Origin: Aliigemmobacter aestuarii
GTDB taxonomy: Bacteria; Pseudomonadota; Alphaproteobacteria; Rhodobacterales; Rhodobacteraceae
Direction: 5' to 3'
DNA length: 64,000 nucleotides
NCBI RefSeq assembly: GCF_004799285.1
Contig: NZ_SSND01000001.1
Coordinates: 1,550,001-1,614,000, forward strand
Within the stretch, counting starts at the first letter, position 1; the number at the start of each line of letters is the position of its first letter. Below are positions 54,251 to 64,000 of the stretch, piece after piece. Under the pieces are notes generated by a model. The model saw only the letters and a list, made by a program, of their open reading frames with translations. It was not told the DNA's origin and searched no databases. The position numbers were made by a program, and so were the translations under genes.

Positions 54251-55146
54251 GCCAGCCCCCGAAGGGCGAAGGCCGAAACCATCATGCCCGAAACGTAAAG
54301 CACGACGCCGGTGCCGTTGTACCAGGGCGCATGGCGGCGCGGGTCGCGGAACAGGCGCCGCATCGCCAGAAGCTGCACAAGGATCAGCCCGAAGACCGCC
54401 AGCGCGTGAACCGGCTTGCCCCAGATGACGAGCAGCGCCACGACCAGAAGTTGCGCAAGCGCCATCACCGTGCAGGCGATCCTGGCCGCGACCTCGGGGC
54501 CAAGTGTCACGGGCAGCGACCGCACGCCATGCTGGCGATCGCCTTCCAGCGCCTTGAAATCGTTCAGCGTCATGATGCCGTGTGCGCCAAGCGCATAAAG
54601 GCCCGCGATGGCCACGATCTCGAACCGGGGGGCGCCCGACAGAAGCACCGCCGCCCCGGTGAACCACGGCAAGCCCTCGTAGGACAGGCCCACAAGGCCC
54701 GGCCCCCACCAGCCTGACCGCTTCAGGCGGACAGGTTCGGCGGAATAGGCCCAGGCGGCGATCACGCCGACGACCGTGGCGCCAAAGCCCCAGGGACCCA
54801 GAAGCCAGCCCACGGCAAGCGACAGCGCGGTCATCGCGAGCGCGATGTAAAGGCCCCAGCGGCCCGGTATGCGGCCCGACGGGATCGGGCGGTGCGGTTC
54901 GTTGATCGCATCGACATGGCGGTCGCACCAGTCATTGGCCGCCTGGCTCATTCCACAGACGATCGGTCCGGCAAGGATCATCCCCAGCAGGACCATCGGC
55001 CATTCGGCGCCAAGGGCCACACCCGAAGACACCGCGCCGCACAGGAAGGCCCAGGTCGGCGGGAACCAGGTGATCGGCTTGATCAGGGTCAGCATGGCCC
55101 GGGGTTCGGGCAGGTGACGCGGGGGATGTGTGATCGCGGTGCTCAT
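54247..55146 (-). CDS. bchG: Bacteriochlorophyll synthase, 299 aa
   Basis: BchG esterifies bacteriochlorophyllide a with geranylgeranyl diphosphate. A UbiA-type prenyltransferase with nine or so helices, the first Asp motif NDWCDRHVDAINEPHRPIPSG and the second DFKALEGDRQHGVRSLPV. The N-terminal region (HLPEPRAMLTLIKPITWFPPTWAF) matches the family, so ATG at 55146 is right even though no ribosome site is seen; a PpsR box ends one base before it. Confidence 0.95.
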   Translation of the reverse strand: MSTAITHPPRHLPEPRAMLTLIKPITWFPPTWAFLCGAVSSGVALGAEWPMVLLGMILAGPIVCGMSQAANDWCDRHVDAINEPHRPIPSGRIPGRWGLYIALAMTALSLAVGWLLGPWGFGATVVGVIAAWAYSAEPVRLKRSGWWGPGLVGLSYEGLPWFTGAAVLLSGAPRFEIVAIAGLYALGAHGIMTLNDFKALEGDRQHGVRSLPVTLGPEVAARIACTVMALAQLLVVALLVIWGKPVHALAVFGLILVQLLAMRRLFRDPRRHAPWYNGTGVVLYVSGMMVSAFALRGLA

Positions 55147-55147
55147 G

Positions 55148-55165
55148 TGTCAATTAAAGATGACA
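55148..55165. promoter_or_regulatory. PpsR box abutting the bchG start
   Basis: TGTCAATTAAAGATGACA fits TGT-N12-ACA. It lies between bchJ and bchG, one base upstream of the bchG ATG, and so replaces the expected ribosome site. A degenerate second copy (AGT-N12-ACA, 55172-55189) is nearby. Confidence 0.8.
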
Positions 55166-55208
55166 CTTGCGAGTCTGGCAAGTTTTACATTTCCACAGGC
55201 GCACGGTT

Positions 55209-55790
55209 TCATCCTTCTGTCAGCTCGAACCGGCAGGCTGGGTCGCCGCAGGCACAGCAGGCGGTTTCCCGAACGGTCACGCCCGGCCAGACAAGGCGCG
55301 AGAAAAGCCTTTCGAAAACAGCGGCATGCCAGATACATTGCGGCCTGTCGGCCTGCCATCCGGCGATCAGCGGGTTGTCATGGACCGAAAACACCAGCGG
55401 CCTGCGGCTGACCACGTCAAACCGGCCGGTTCCTGCGAATGTCCAGGCGTGACGGGCAATCGCGGTTGACAGCAGGGGCGCGGCGACTCGGCCCGGAAGC
55501 AGGCGCAGAACGGCTTGAGCCGGACGGGGAATGCGGTGGGCCAGGATATAGTCGCCGGTCGCAAGACCCGACGCGCGCAGGATCGGTTCGGCCTCGTCGG
55601 GCCTGAGTTCGCGCAGCGCCCGATGAACGGCGGCGCAATCCTCCTGCGGCAGCATGGACGCATCGGGCGGCGGCCGCGCCACGCCCGCGCGGCTCAGCAC
55701 GTGGGCGCACAGATCACCCAGGCCGCGCCGTTCCAGAACGTCCACCAGTTGCAGGATGGCATTCGGCCCGATCCGGGCTTCGGCCTGCAT
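55209..55790 (-). CDS. bchJ: BchJ, V4R-domain protein of bacteriochlorophyll synthesis, 193 aa
   Basis: BchJ raises activity of bacteriochlorophyll synthesis and was once taken for the 8-vinyl reductase; a role in tetrapyrrole handling is likely. The C-terminal V4R domain ends in ACCACGDPACRFEL with a cysteine cluster, typical of the family. It lies 6 bases after bchE and 62 before bchG, as in R. capsulatus. Some 20 residues shorter than the R. capsulatus protein. Confidence 0.9.
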   Translation of the reverse strand: MQAEARIGPNAILQLVDVLERRGLGDLCAHVLSRAGVARPPPDASMLPQEDCAAVHRALRELRPDEAEPILRASGLATGDYILAHRIPRPAQAVLRLLPGRVAAPLLSTAIARHAWTFAGTGRFDVVSRRPLVFSVHDNPLIAGWQADRPQCIWHAAVFERLFSRLVWPGVTVRETACCACGDPACRFELTEG

Positions 55791-55796
55791 CGCGGA

Positions 55797-57467
55797 TCAC
55801 TCCGCCGGTTCCTGCATCTGTTCCTTTCCGCCCCCGCAGGCCATCGCATGCGCCTGTTCGGGCAGGACGAAATCCTTGCGGCGGGTTTCGGCGCGTTCCT
55901 TCATCTGTTCGCGCACGGCTTCCTGCCGCTCGCGGTGCTTGCGCGACCGTTCGGCGGCGGCCTCCCAGTCGGCGACCTGCGCCGGGGCAAGCTTGCGGGT
56001 TTCGTCGAAGTGGAAATCGACCTTGTCCTTGGTCTGCGGACCCCAGTAGCCCGCCTTGCCCAGATCATAGAAAGTGCGCCCCACGCCCGCCTTCAGGAAG
56101 GCCTTCAGGCATCCCAGCAGATAGCGACGGCGAAATCCGGTTCCGCGCCAGGGATAATGGAACAGCGCCTTCTTCATGTAGAAGCGGCGATAGTTCTTCA
56201 TCACCCCGTCCAGCAACTCGCCCCGCGTCATCGCCTCGGGCTTCATGATCGGGGTGACGAAATTGTATTTCGAAAAGTCGAACACCTCGACCTTGTCACC
56301 CAGCTCCTGGAACAGGGGGGTGAAGGGCCAGGGCGTGTACATCGACCAGTTTGCAAGGTCGGGCTGCCAGTCCCAGGCCATGCGATAGGTTTCTTCAAGC
56401 GTTTCGGGCGTCTCGTTGTCGAGCCCGACGATGAACTGCGCCTCGGTGAAGATGTCGGCCTCGCGCAGAAGGCGGATGGCCTCCTTGTTCTGGGCGACGG
56501 TGGTTTCCTTGTTGAACATGTCCAGCTTCATCTGCGCGGCGGCCTCGGTCCCCAGGCTGATGTGGACAAGCCCCGCCTCGCGATAGAATTTCAGCAGGTC
56601 ACGGTCGCGGTAGATGTCGGTGACGCGGGTGTTGATGCCCCACTTCACCCGATGGTTCAGGCCCCGGTCGATCAGTTCCTGACAGAATTCCACGAACTTC
56701 TTCTTGTTGATGGTCGGTTCCTCGTCGGCAAGGATGAAGAAGCCGACGCCGTGGTTGTCGACCAGGTCCTCGATCTCGTCGGCGACCTTCTTGGGGTCGC
56801 GCACGCGGTAATCGCGCCAGAACTTCCATTGCGAACAGAAGGAACAGGTGAACGGGCAGCCGCGGGCAAGGTTCGGGATGGCCACCTTCACGCCAAGGGG
56901 AATGTAGATGTAGCTGTCCCACTGGATCAGCGACCAGTCGGGCGCGATACCGTCAAGGTTCTTCACCGTCGGCGCGGCGGCGGTGGCGACGATCTCGTCG
57001 CCGTCACGGAAGGCCAGCCCGCGGATCTTGCGCCGGTCGGCCATGTAGCGGCCATCGCGGACGGCCTCGGCCAGTGCAACCATGATCTCTTCGCCTTCGC
57101 CGCGCACGATGACATCGACCCAGGGCGCCTCGGTCAGAACCTGGGGATACATGAACGTCGCATGCACACCGCCCAGAACCCGCAGCGCATCCGGCACGAC
57201 TTCGGAGGCAATGCTGAGAACCTCTTCGGCGGCATAGATTGACGGCGTGATCGAGGTCACGCCAACCAGGTCGGGTTTCAGTTCGGCCAACCGCGCGCGC
57301 AGCGTCTCGCCGTCCACATGGTGGGTCATCGCGTCGATGAAATGGATATCGTCAAATCCCGCGCGCTTCAGGCTGCCCGCAAGATAGGCGACCCAAGCCG
57401 GCGGCCAGTTGCCCGCAATCTCTGCGCCGCCCGAGTGATAGTTGGGATGAACGAACACGATGCGCAT
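55797..57467 (-). CDS. bchE: Anaerobic Mg-protoporphyrin IX monomethyl ester cyclase, 556 aa
   Basis: BchE forms the isocyclic ring E without oxygen, using a radical-SAM cluster and cobalamin. The N-terminal B12-binding-like domain (about 1-140) is followed by the radical SAM motif CPFTCSFC (Cys 204, 208, 211) and a C-terminal region with the usual charged end. I chose ATG at 57467 ([16 protein letters not shown]). Upstream are one PpsR box and one FnrL-type box, as expected for a gene needed only without oxygen. Confidence 0.96.
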   Translation of the reverse strand: MRIVFVHPNYHSGGAEIAGNWPPAWVAYLAGSLKRAGFDDIHFIDAMTHHVDGETLRARLAELKPDLVGVTSITPSIYAAEEVLSIASEVVPDALRVLGGVHATFMYPQVLTEAPWVDVIVRGEGEEIMVALAEAVRDGRYMADRRKIRGLAFRDGDEIVATAAAPTVKNLDGIAPDWSLIQWDSYIYIPLGVKVAIPNLARGCPFTCSFCSQWKFWRDYRVRDPKKVADEIEDLVDNHGVGFFILADEEPTINKKKFVEFCQELIDRGLNHRVKWGINTRVTDIYRDRDLLKFYREAGLVHISLGTEAAAQMKLDMFNKETTVAQNKEAIRLLREADIFTEAQFIVGLDNETPETLEETYRMAWDWQPDLANWSMYTPWPFTPLFQELGDKVEVFDFSKYNFVTPIMKPEAMTRGELLDGVMKNYRRFYMKKALFHYPWRGTGFRRRYLLGCLKAFLKAGVGRTFYDLGKAGYWGPQTKDKVDFHFDETRKLAPAQVADWEAAAERSRKHRERQEAVREQMKERAETRRKDFVLPEQAHAMACGGGKEQMQEPAE

Positions 57468-57508
57468 GGCGGCCTCCTGCGTGATGCGGCATCCGTCAGG
57501 AGCGACGG

Positions 57509-57526
57509 TGTCAAGCAAGATTGACA
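57509..57526. promoter_or_regulatory. PpsR box upstream of bchE
   Basis: TGTCAAGCAAGATTGACA fits TGT-N12-ACA and has the TGTCAA/TTGACA arms typical of strong boxes. It lies 41 bases upstream of bchE, between the FnrL-type box and the start codon. Confidence 0.9.
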
Positions 57527-57545
57527 CATGGCAGGCAGAGTCGAT

Positions 57546-57559
57546 TTGACTTGGATCAA
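57546..57559. promoter_or_regulatory. FnrL-type box upstream of bchE
   Basis: TTGACTTGGATCAA matches TTGAT-N4-ATCAA at 9 of 10 fixed positions. It lies 78 bases upstream of bchE. FnrL activates bchE anaerobically in Rhodobacter, so the site fits. Confidence 0.8.
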
Positions 57560-57574
57560 GTCAGAGGCGACGGA

Positions 57575-58975
57575 TCACTCCGTCGCCTTGTTCAGGATGC
57601 CGAATTTCCGCAGCTTCACATAAAGCGACTGACGCGACAGGCTAAGGAGTTCGGCCGCCGCCGCGCGATTGTTGCCCGACATCTCCAGCGCGGCCTCGAT
57701 ACACATCTTTTCGATGATCTCGGTCGTTTCGGCCACGATGTCCTTGAGCGTGGAATAGCCCACAAGACGCATCACGTTGCGCAGGCCCTCGTTGTCGGCC
57801 GCGGCGGACGGCCAGACGATGCTGTCGGCCACGACGGAATCGCGCACGATGATCGCGACCAGAGGCTTGCCCCGATCCAGCACGAGCGTCGCGGAAAGTT
57901 CGACCGAAACCTCGCCCATGTAATCGGTGTTGAGCCGGGTGCGGTAATGGCGCAGATGTCCAACGCGCTTGACGTTGTCCATCAGCACCTTCAGGTCGAC
58001 CGCACCGCGCGACAGGAAATCCGAAAAGGACCTGTCGATCACGACAGACTGGCTGTGACTGTCGGTCAGGTTCAGGAATGCCTCGTTCGCGGCCTTGATC
58101 ACGCCGTTTCCATCCAGGAAGACGATCCCGTCAATGCCCTTTTCGAACAGGCTGTCCAGCATGGCGCTGCGGTCGCTCTGCTGGGTCTGCGCGCTTTCCG
58201 AAAGGCTGATGCGGCACAGCAGAAGCCGGTCACGCGAGGCGCGGAACATCTTGGCGTTGATCTTCACGCGCTGGCCGGTGCGGCGCACGTTCAGGTCAAG
58301 GAACGATGCGGTATCGTTCGAGGCATATTTGGACAGGGTTTCCAGCAACTCGCCCCGGCGGCGACCGTCGAATTCCTGCGCGATGGCGGCGTTCAGCAGA
58401 TCGTTGCGCGGCGCCCCCAGAAGCCGCGCCGCCGAACTGTTCAGATCGACGATGCGCCCGGTGGTCGCGGAAACGATCAGCAGCGGGAAAGAGTTCTCCT
58501 CCATCAGCACGCGATAGCGCGTTTCAAGTTCGCGCTGCGCCTCGTGATCGCGGCCAATCGCACGGTGCGCAAGGACCAGCTGCTGCTGCACCTCGGCCAG
58601 GGGGCGCAGATCGCGCCCCATCAGCAGGACACGGCCCGAACCTTCCCATTTGCGGATCGCATAACGAACGGGAAATTCGTATTCGGCCGGCCCCGCATGG
58701 TTCAGTTCAAGCGTCTGGATGCCGCTGGCAGTGGCAAGGCGCTGACTGAGTTTTGCCCAGCTTTCCGCGGCGAAAAGGGATTCGATCGGTTGACCTTCCC
58801 AACCGCCGACATGGGCGGCAAGGCCGGACTGCGGATTTGCGAGAACGGTTTCGACAATGCCATCCGGCCCGACGACAAGCGTCAGGTCACTTGCAGCCGC
58901 GACCAGGTCCAGAACAAGACGTCTGGCGGCTGGGTCCGACGGCAGATCCGGAAGAACGTGGGCATCATCTGTCAA
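57575..58975 (-). CDS. ppsR: Photosynthesis repressor PpsR/CrtJ, 466 aa
   Basis: PpsR represses bch, crt and puc genes under oxygen by binding TGT-N12-ACA pairs. It has an N-terminal PAS-like region (about 20-130), a glutamine-rich linker helix (RPLAEVQQQLVLAHRAI), PAS1 (about 155-260), PAS2 (about 275-385) and a C-terminal FIS-type helix-turn-helix (NNRAAAAELLSLSRQSLYVK, about 435-455). Only two cysteines are present, Cys254 and Cys425, matching the redox pair of R. sphaeroides PpsR. It overlaps ppaA by 11 bases. Confidence 0.96.
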   Translation of the reverse strand: MTDDAHVLPDLPSDPAARRLVLDLVAAASDLTLVVGPDGIVETVLANPQSGLAAHVGGWEGQPIESLFAAESWAKLSQRLATASGIQTLELNHAGPAEYEFPVRYAIRKWEGSGRVLLMGRDLRPLAEVQQQLVLAHRAIGRDHEAQRELETRYRVLMEENSFPLLIVSATTGRIVDLNSSAARLLGAPRNDLLNAAIAQEFDGRRRGELLETLSKYASNDTASFLDLNVRRTGQRVKINAKMFRASRDRLLLCRISLSESAQTQQSDRSAMLDSLFEKGIDGIVFLDGNGVIKAANEAFLNLTDSHSQSVVIDRSFSDFLSRGAVDLKVLMDNVKRVGHLRHYRTRLNTDYMGEVSVELSATLVLDRGKPLVAIIVRDSVVADSIVWPSAAADNEGLRNVMRLVGYSTLKDIVAETTEIIEKMCIEAALEMSGNNRAAAAELLSLSRQSLYVKLRKFGILNKATE

Positions 58976-59798
58976 TTCCGCCCCCTCTCAGAGCGTTTTT
59001 CGTTCGAACCCTTTGGCTTTTTTTGACTTCGCTATCAACCCCATCAGGTGTGGTTACGACGCCATACTCACCAAGAAAGGCAGAAAGATCACGTATTGCA
59101 AGGTCTGCATTTGTCGCGTGCAGCAATTCTTTGTCAGAGATCGGCACGGAACCGCCCACAAGGATGCGGATCGACCCGCGCGACAGCAGGCGCAGCGTCT
59201 TGACCAGACCGGCGGCAGAAGCCATGCCCGCCTGACATCCGACCGACACCAGCGCGATGTCGAACTGCGTCGTCGCCAGAAGCTGCGTCAGTTCCGCGGC
59301 CAGAGGCGCGATACGGACCGTCGCGGAAAGCCCCGCGTTCCGCAATTGGACCGCGATGACGAAAGCGCCCAGCGTGTGCTGTTCGGCCTCGGGCACCAGG
59401 ATCAGCACCGACGGCCCGGCGACCCCGTCGGGATCAAGCAGGGTATCAATATGCCGCAGAACCCCATGAAGGCGTTCGGTGCGGATCGTCACGTCGACGA
59501 AACTGATCTCGTCGGCCTCCCAGCACTCGCCCAGACGGCGGGCGGCTGCCGGGACGTACTGACGCGCAACGGTGAAAGGCTCGACATGCCGCGCACGCAT
59601 GATGTCGACAATAACAGCGGGATCATCCGATGACGTTCGGGACAGGGTATCCATGAAGTGATCAAGGTGATCCTGTTTCACATCCGCGCACTGCTGGTCG
59701 CGTACCGACACCAAATGTTCCAGCGCCTCCTTCGCGAGTCCACCAATCCAATCGACGACACAAAGGCCCTGGTCTTCCGGTATCCCTTCGTCACGCAT
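58965..59798 (-). CDS. ppaA: PpaA/AerR cobalamin-binding antirepressor, 277 aa
   Basis: PpaA/AerR binds cobalamin (or heme) and modifies PpsR/CrtJ activity with light and oxygen. The C-terminal two-thirds is a B12-binding-type (SCHIC) domain with the His in EQHTLGAF (His141), the position of the cobalamin ligand in R. capsulatus AerR, and GGSVPISDKELL later. I chose ATG at 59798 with GGGAGG upstream; TTG at 59822 is an alternative. It precedes ppsR with an 11-base overlap and is divergent from bchF. Confidence 0.93.
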   Translation of the reverse strand: MRDEGIPEDQGLCVVDWIGGLAKEALEHLVSVRDQQCADVKQDHLDHFMDTLSRTSSDDPAVIVDIMRARHVEPFTVARQYVPAAARRLGECWEADEISFVDVTIRTERLHGVLRHIDTLLDPDGVAGPSVLILVPEAEQHTLGAFVIAVQLRNAGLSATVRIAPLAAELTQLLATTQFDIALVSVGCQAGMASAAGLVKTLRLLSRGSIRILVGGSVPISDKELLHATNADLAIRDLSAFLGEYGVVTTPDGVDSEVKKSQRVRTKNALRGGGIDR

Positions 59799-59909
59799 CG
59801 GGAGCCCTCCCTTGGGCAACACCGCAGATGCCGGGGCAAGCTAGCACCGATGTAGTGCAATTAGAAGCCTACGACTCGCAGTCACCATACCACATCAAAC
59901 CATCATTAC

Positions 59910-59927
59910 TGTCTACATAAATTGACA
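59910..59927. promoter_or_regulatory. PpsR box upstream of ppaA
   Basis: TGTCTACATAAATTGACA fits TGT-N12-ACA. It lies 111 bases upstream of ppaA and 126 bases from the bchF-side box. Confidence 0.85.
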
Positions 59928-59947
59928 GCCATTCCGCGAATTGGCAC

Positions 59948-59961
59948 ATGATCCATATCAA
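59948..59961. promoter_or_regulatory. Near-consensus FnrL-type box between ppaA and bchF
   Basis: ATGATCCATATCAA matches TTGAT-N4-ATCAA at 9 of 10 fixed positions. It lies between the two PpsR boxes, so FnrL could act on ppaA, bchF or both. Confidence 0.5.
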
Positions 59962-60053
59962 ATCAATGTTTTTCAATATATTTTTTTGGAGTTGGAGTCT
60001 TCCGGTTTCCAGTTTTTGGGTCCGTCTCACACGAGACTGACACCCGCATAAAA

Positions 60054-60071
60054 TGTAAATTTGAATTGACA
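60054..60071. promoter_or_regulatory. PpsR box upstream of bchF
   Basis: TGTAAATTTGAATTGACA fits TGT-N12-ACA with strong arms. It lies 55 bases upstream of bchF, in place to repress the bchFNBH operon. Confidence 0.9.
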
Positions 60072-60110
60072 GTCTGGCTGACTGGACTAGGCTGAGTGTA
60101 AACCTGATGA

Positions 60111-63470
<3,360 letters not shown>

Positions 63471-63481
<11 letters not shown>

Positions 63482-64000
63482 CAGCTTCACATCGCCGGAC
63501 CTGACGCTGTCGCCCGATCCGATCCGGGCGGATGACGGGCTTTACCGGTTTGTGATCGTCACGCTGGATGCCCATGCGGCCGGTCCCGCGATGCGGGTGG
63601 CCGGACGGCTGGCCAAGGATTTTCCCGGCATCTCGATTTCGGTCCATGCCGCCGCGGAATGGGCCGAGAACCCCGCCGCCCTTGCCCGCGCACGCGCCGA
63701 TGTGGCGCGGGCGAACATCATCGTGGCGAACCTGCTGTTCATCGAGGAACACCTGACCGCGATCCTGCCGCAGATGCAGGCGGTGCGCGACCGTCTGGAC
63801 GCATTCGTGGGCGTGATATCGGATCCGCAGATCGTCAAGCTCACGCGGATGGGCGATCTGGACATGGCGCAACCCGCCTCGGGCGCGATGGCCTTCCTGA
63901 AGAAGCTGCGCGGATCGAAATCGCCTTCGGCCTCGTCGGGCGAAAGGCAGATGGCGTTGTTGCGGCGGCTGCCGAAGATCCTGCGCTTCATCCCCGGCAA
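63471..64000 (+). CDS. bchH: Magnesium chelatase subunit H (5' part only)
   Basis: BchH is the porphyrin-binding catalytic subunit of Mg chelatase. The first 176 codons are visible, with the family pattern [23 protein letters not shown] and [33 protein letters not shown], followed by [10 protein letters not shown]. The ATG at 63471 lies 11 bases inside bchB. The gene continues past the right edge. Confidence 0.95.

Noticed and set aside
52958-54928. 656-residue frame, apparent fusion to the PucC-like protein
   Set aside because: The N-terminal 226 residues are an out-of-frame reading of bchG; the PucC-like start at 54250 has the ATGA overlap.

Overview
The window is GC-rich chromosomal DNA of an anoxygenic phototroph of the Rhodobacteraceae, close to the Rhodobacter/Rhodobaca group. 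Evidence: a photosynthesis gene cluster (PGC) covers about 29.0-64.0 kb in the order dxs - pufXMLABQ - bchZYXC - crtFE / crtDC - tspO-crtBI / crtA-bchIDO / idi-bchP-pucC-like-bchG-bchJ-bchE - ppsR - ppaA / bchFNBH. pufX is present and no pufC follows pufM. The regulators and DNA sites are PpsR/PpaA/FnrL/Irr type. bchH runs off the right edge and an ornithine-cyclodeaminase-family gene runs off the left edge.

Left third (1-16.4 kb): mostly housekeeping genes. An overlapping leftward string encodes an ornithine-cyclodeaminase homologue, a HAD hydrolase and an EamA permease; a second one encodes S-formylglutathione hydrolase, an AEC permease and a DUF188 protein. Then come a nitroreductase, the membrane ferritin/iron exporter mbfA with an Irr-type iron control element, an MscS channel, leuCD, a membrane protein, an endonuclease/phosphatase-fold protein, leuB, a Na/Pi cotransporter homologue, a second EamA permease and tRNA-Pro(CGG).

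Middle (16.4-28.9 kb): an accessory catabolic block on the minus strand. Six genes (ThDP enzyme, HyuA, HyuB, aminotransferase, nucleotide-sugar-epimerase-like dehydrogenase, FAD oxidoreductase) are joined by 4-base ATGA overlaps and followed by a LysR regulator and two SDR dehydrogenases. The substrate cannot be read from sequence. A 27-bp imperfect palindrome lies upstream. Beyond it are a possible 48-codon gene and a PAS-like/zinc-ribbon protein that has a PpsR box upstream and so may be an unrecognised PGC member.

PGC (28.9-64 kb): the genes give isoprenoid supply (dxs, idi), the spheroidene/spheroidenone pathway (crtE, B, I, C, D, F, A), bacteriochlorophyll a synthesis (bchH, I, D, O, E, J, N, B, F, X, Y, Z, C, G, P), the reaction centre and LH1 (pufLM, pufBA, pufX, assembly factor pufQ) and control (ppsR, ppaA). 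Ten perfect TGT-N12-ACA PpsR boxes are visible, in pairs at bchC, crtE/crtD, crtI/crtA and ppaA/bchF, and singly at bchE, bchG and the dxs 3' end. bchE also has an FnrL-type box. Not seen in the window: bchL, bchM, puhA, acsF, puc genes, insertion sequences, CRISPR arrays and rRNA genes. Starts that depart from the usual rules: crtA (apparently ATT with a strong Shine-Dalgarno), crtC (no canonical start for its conserved N-terminus) and the endonuclease-fold gene (apparently CTG).
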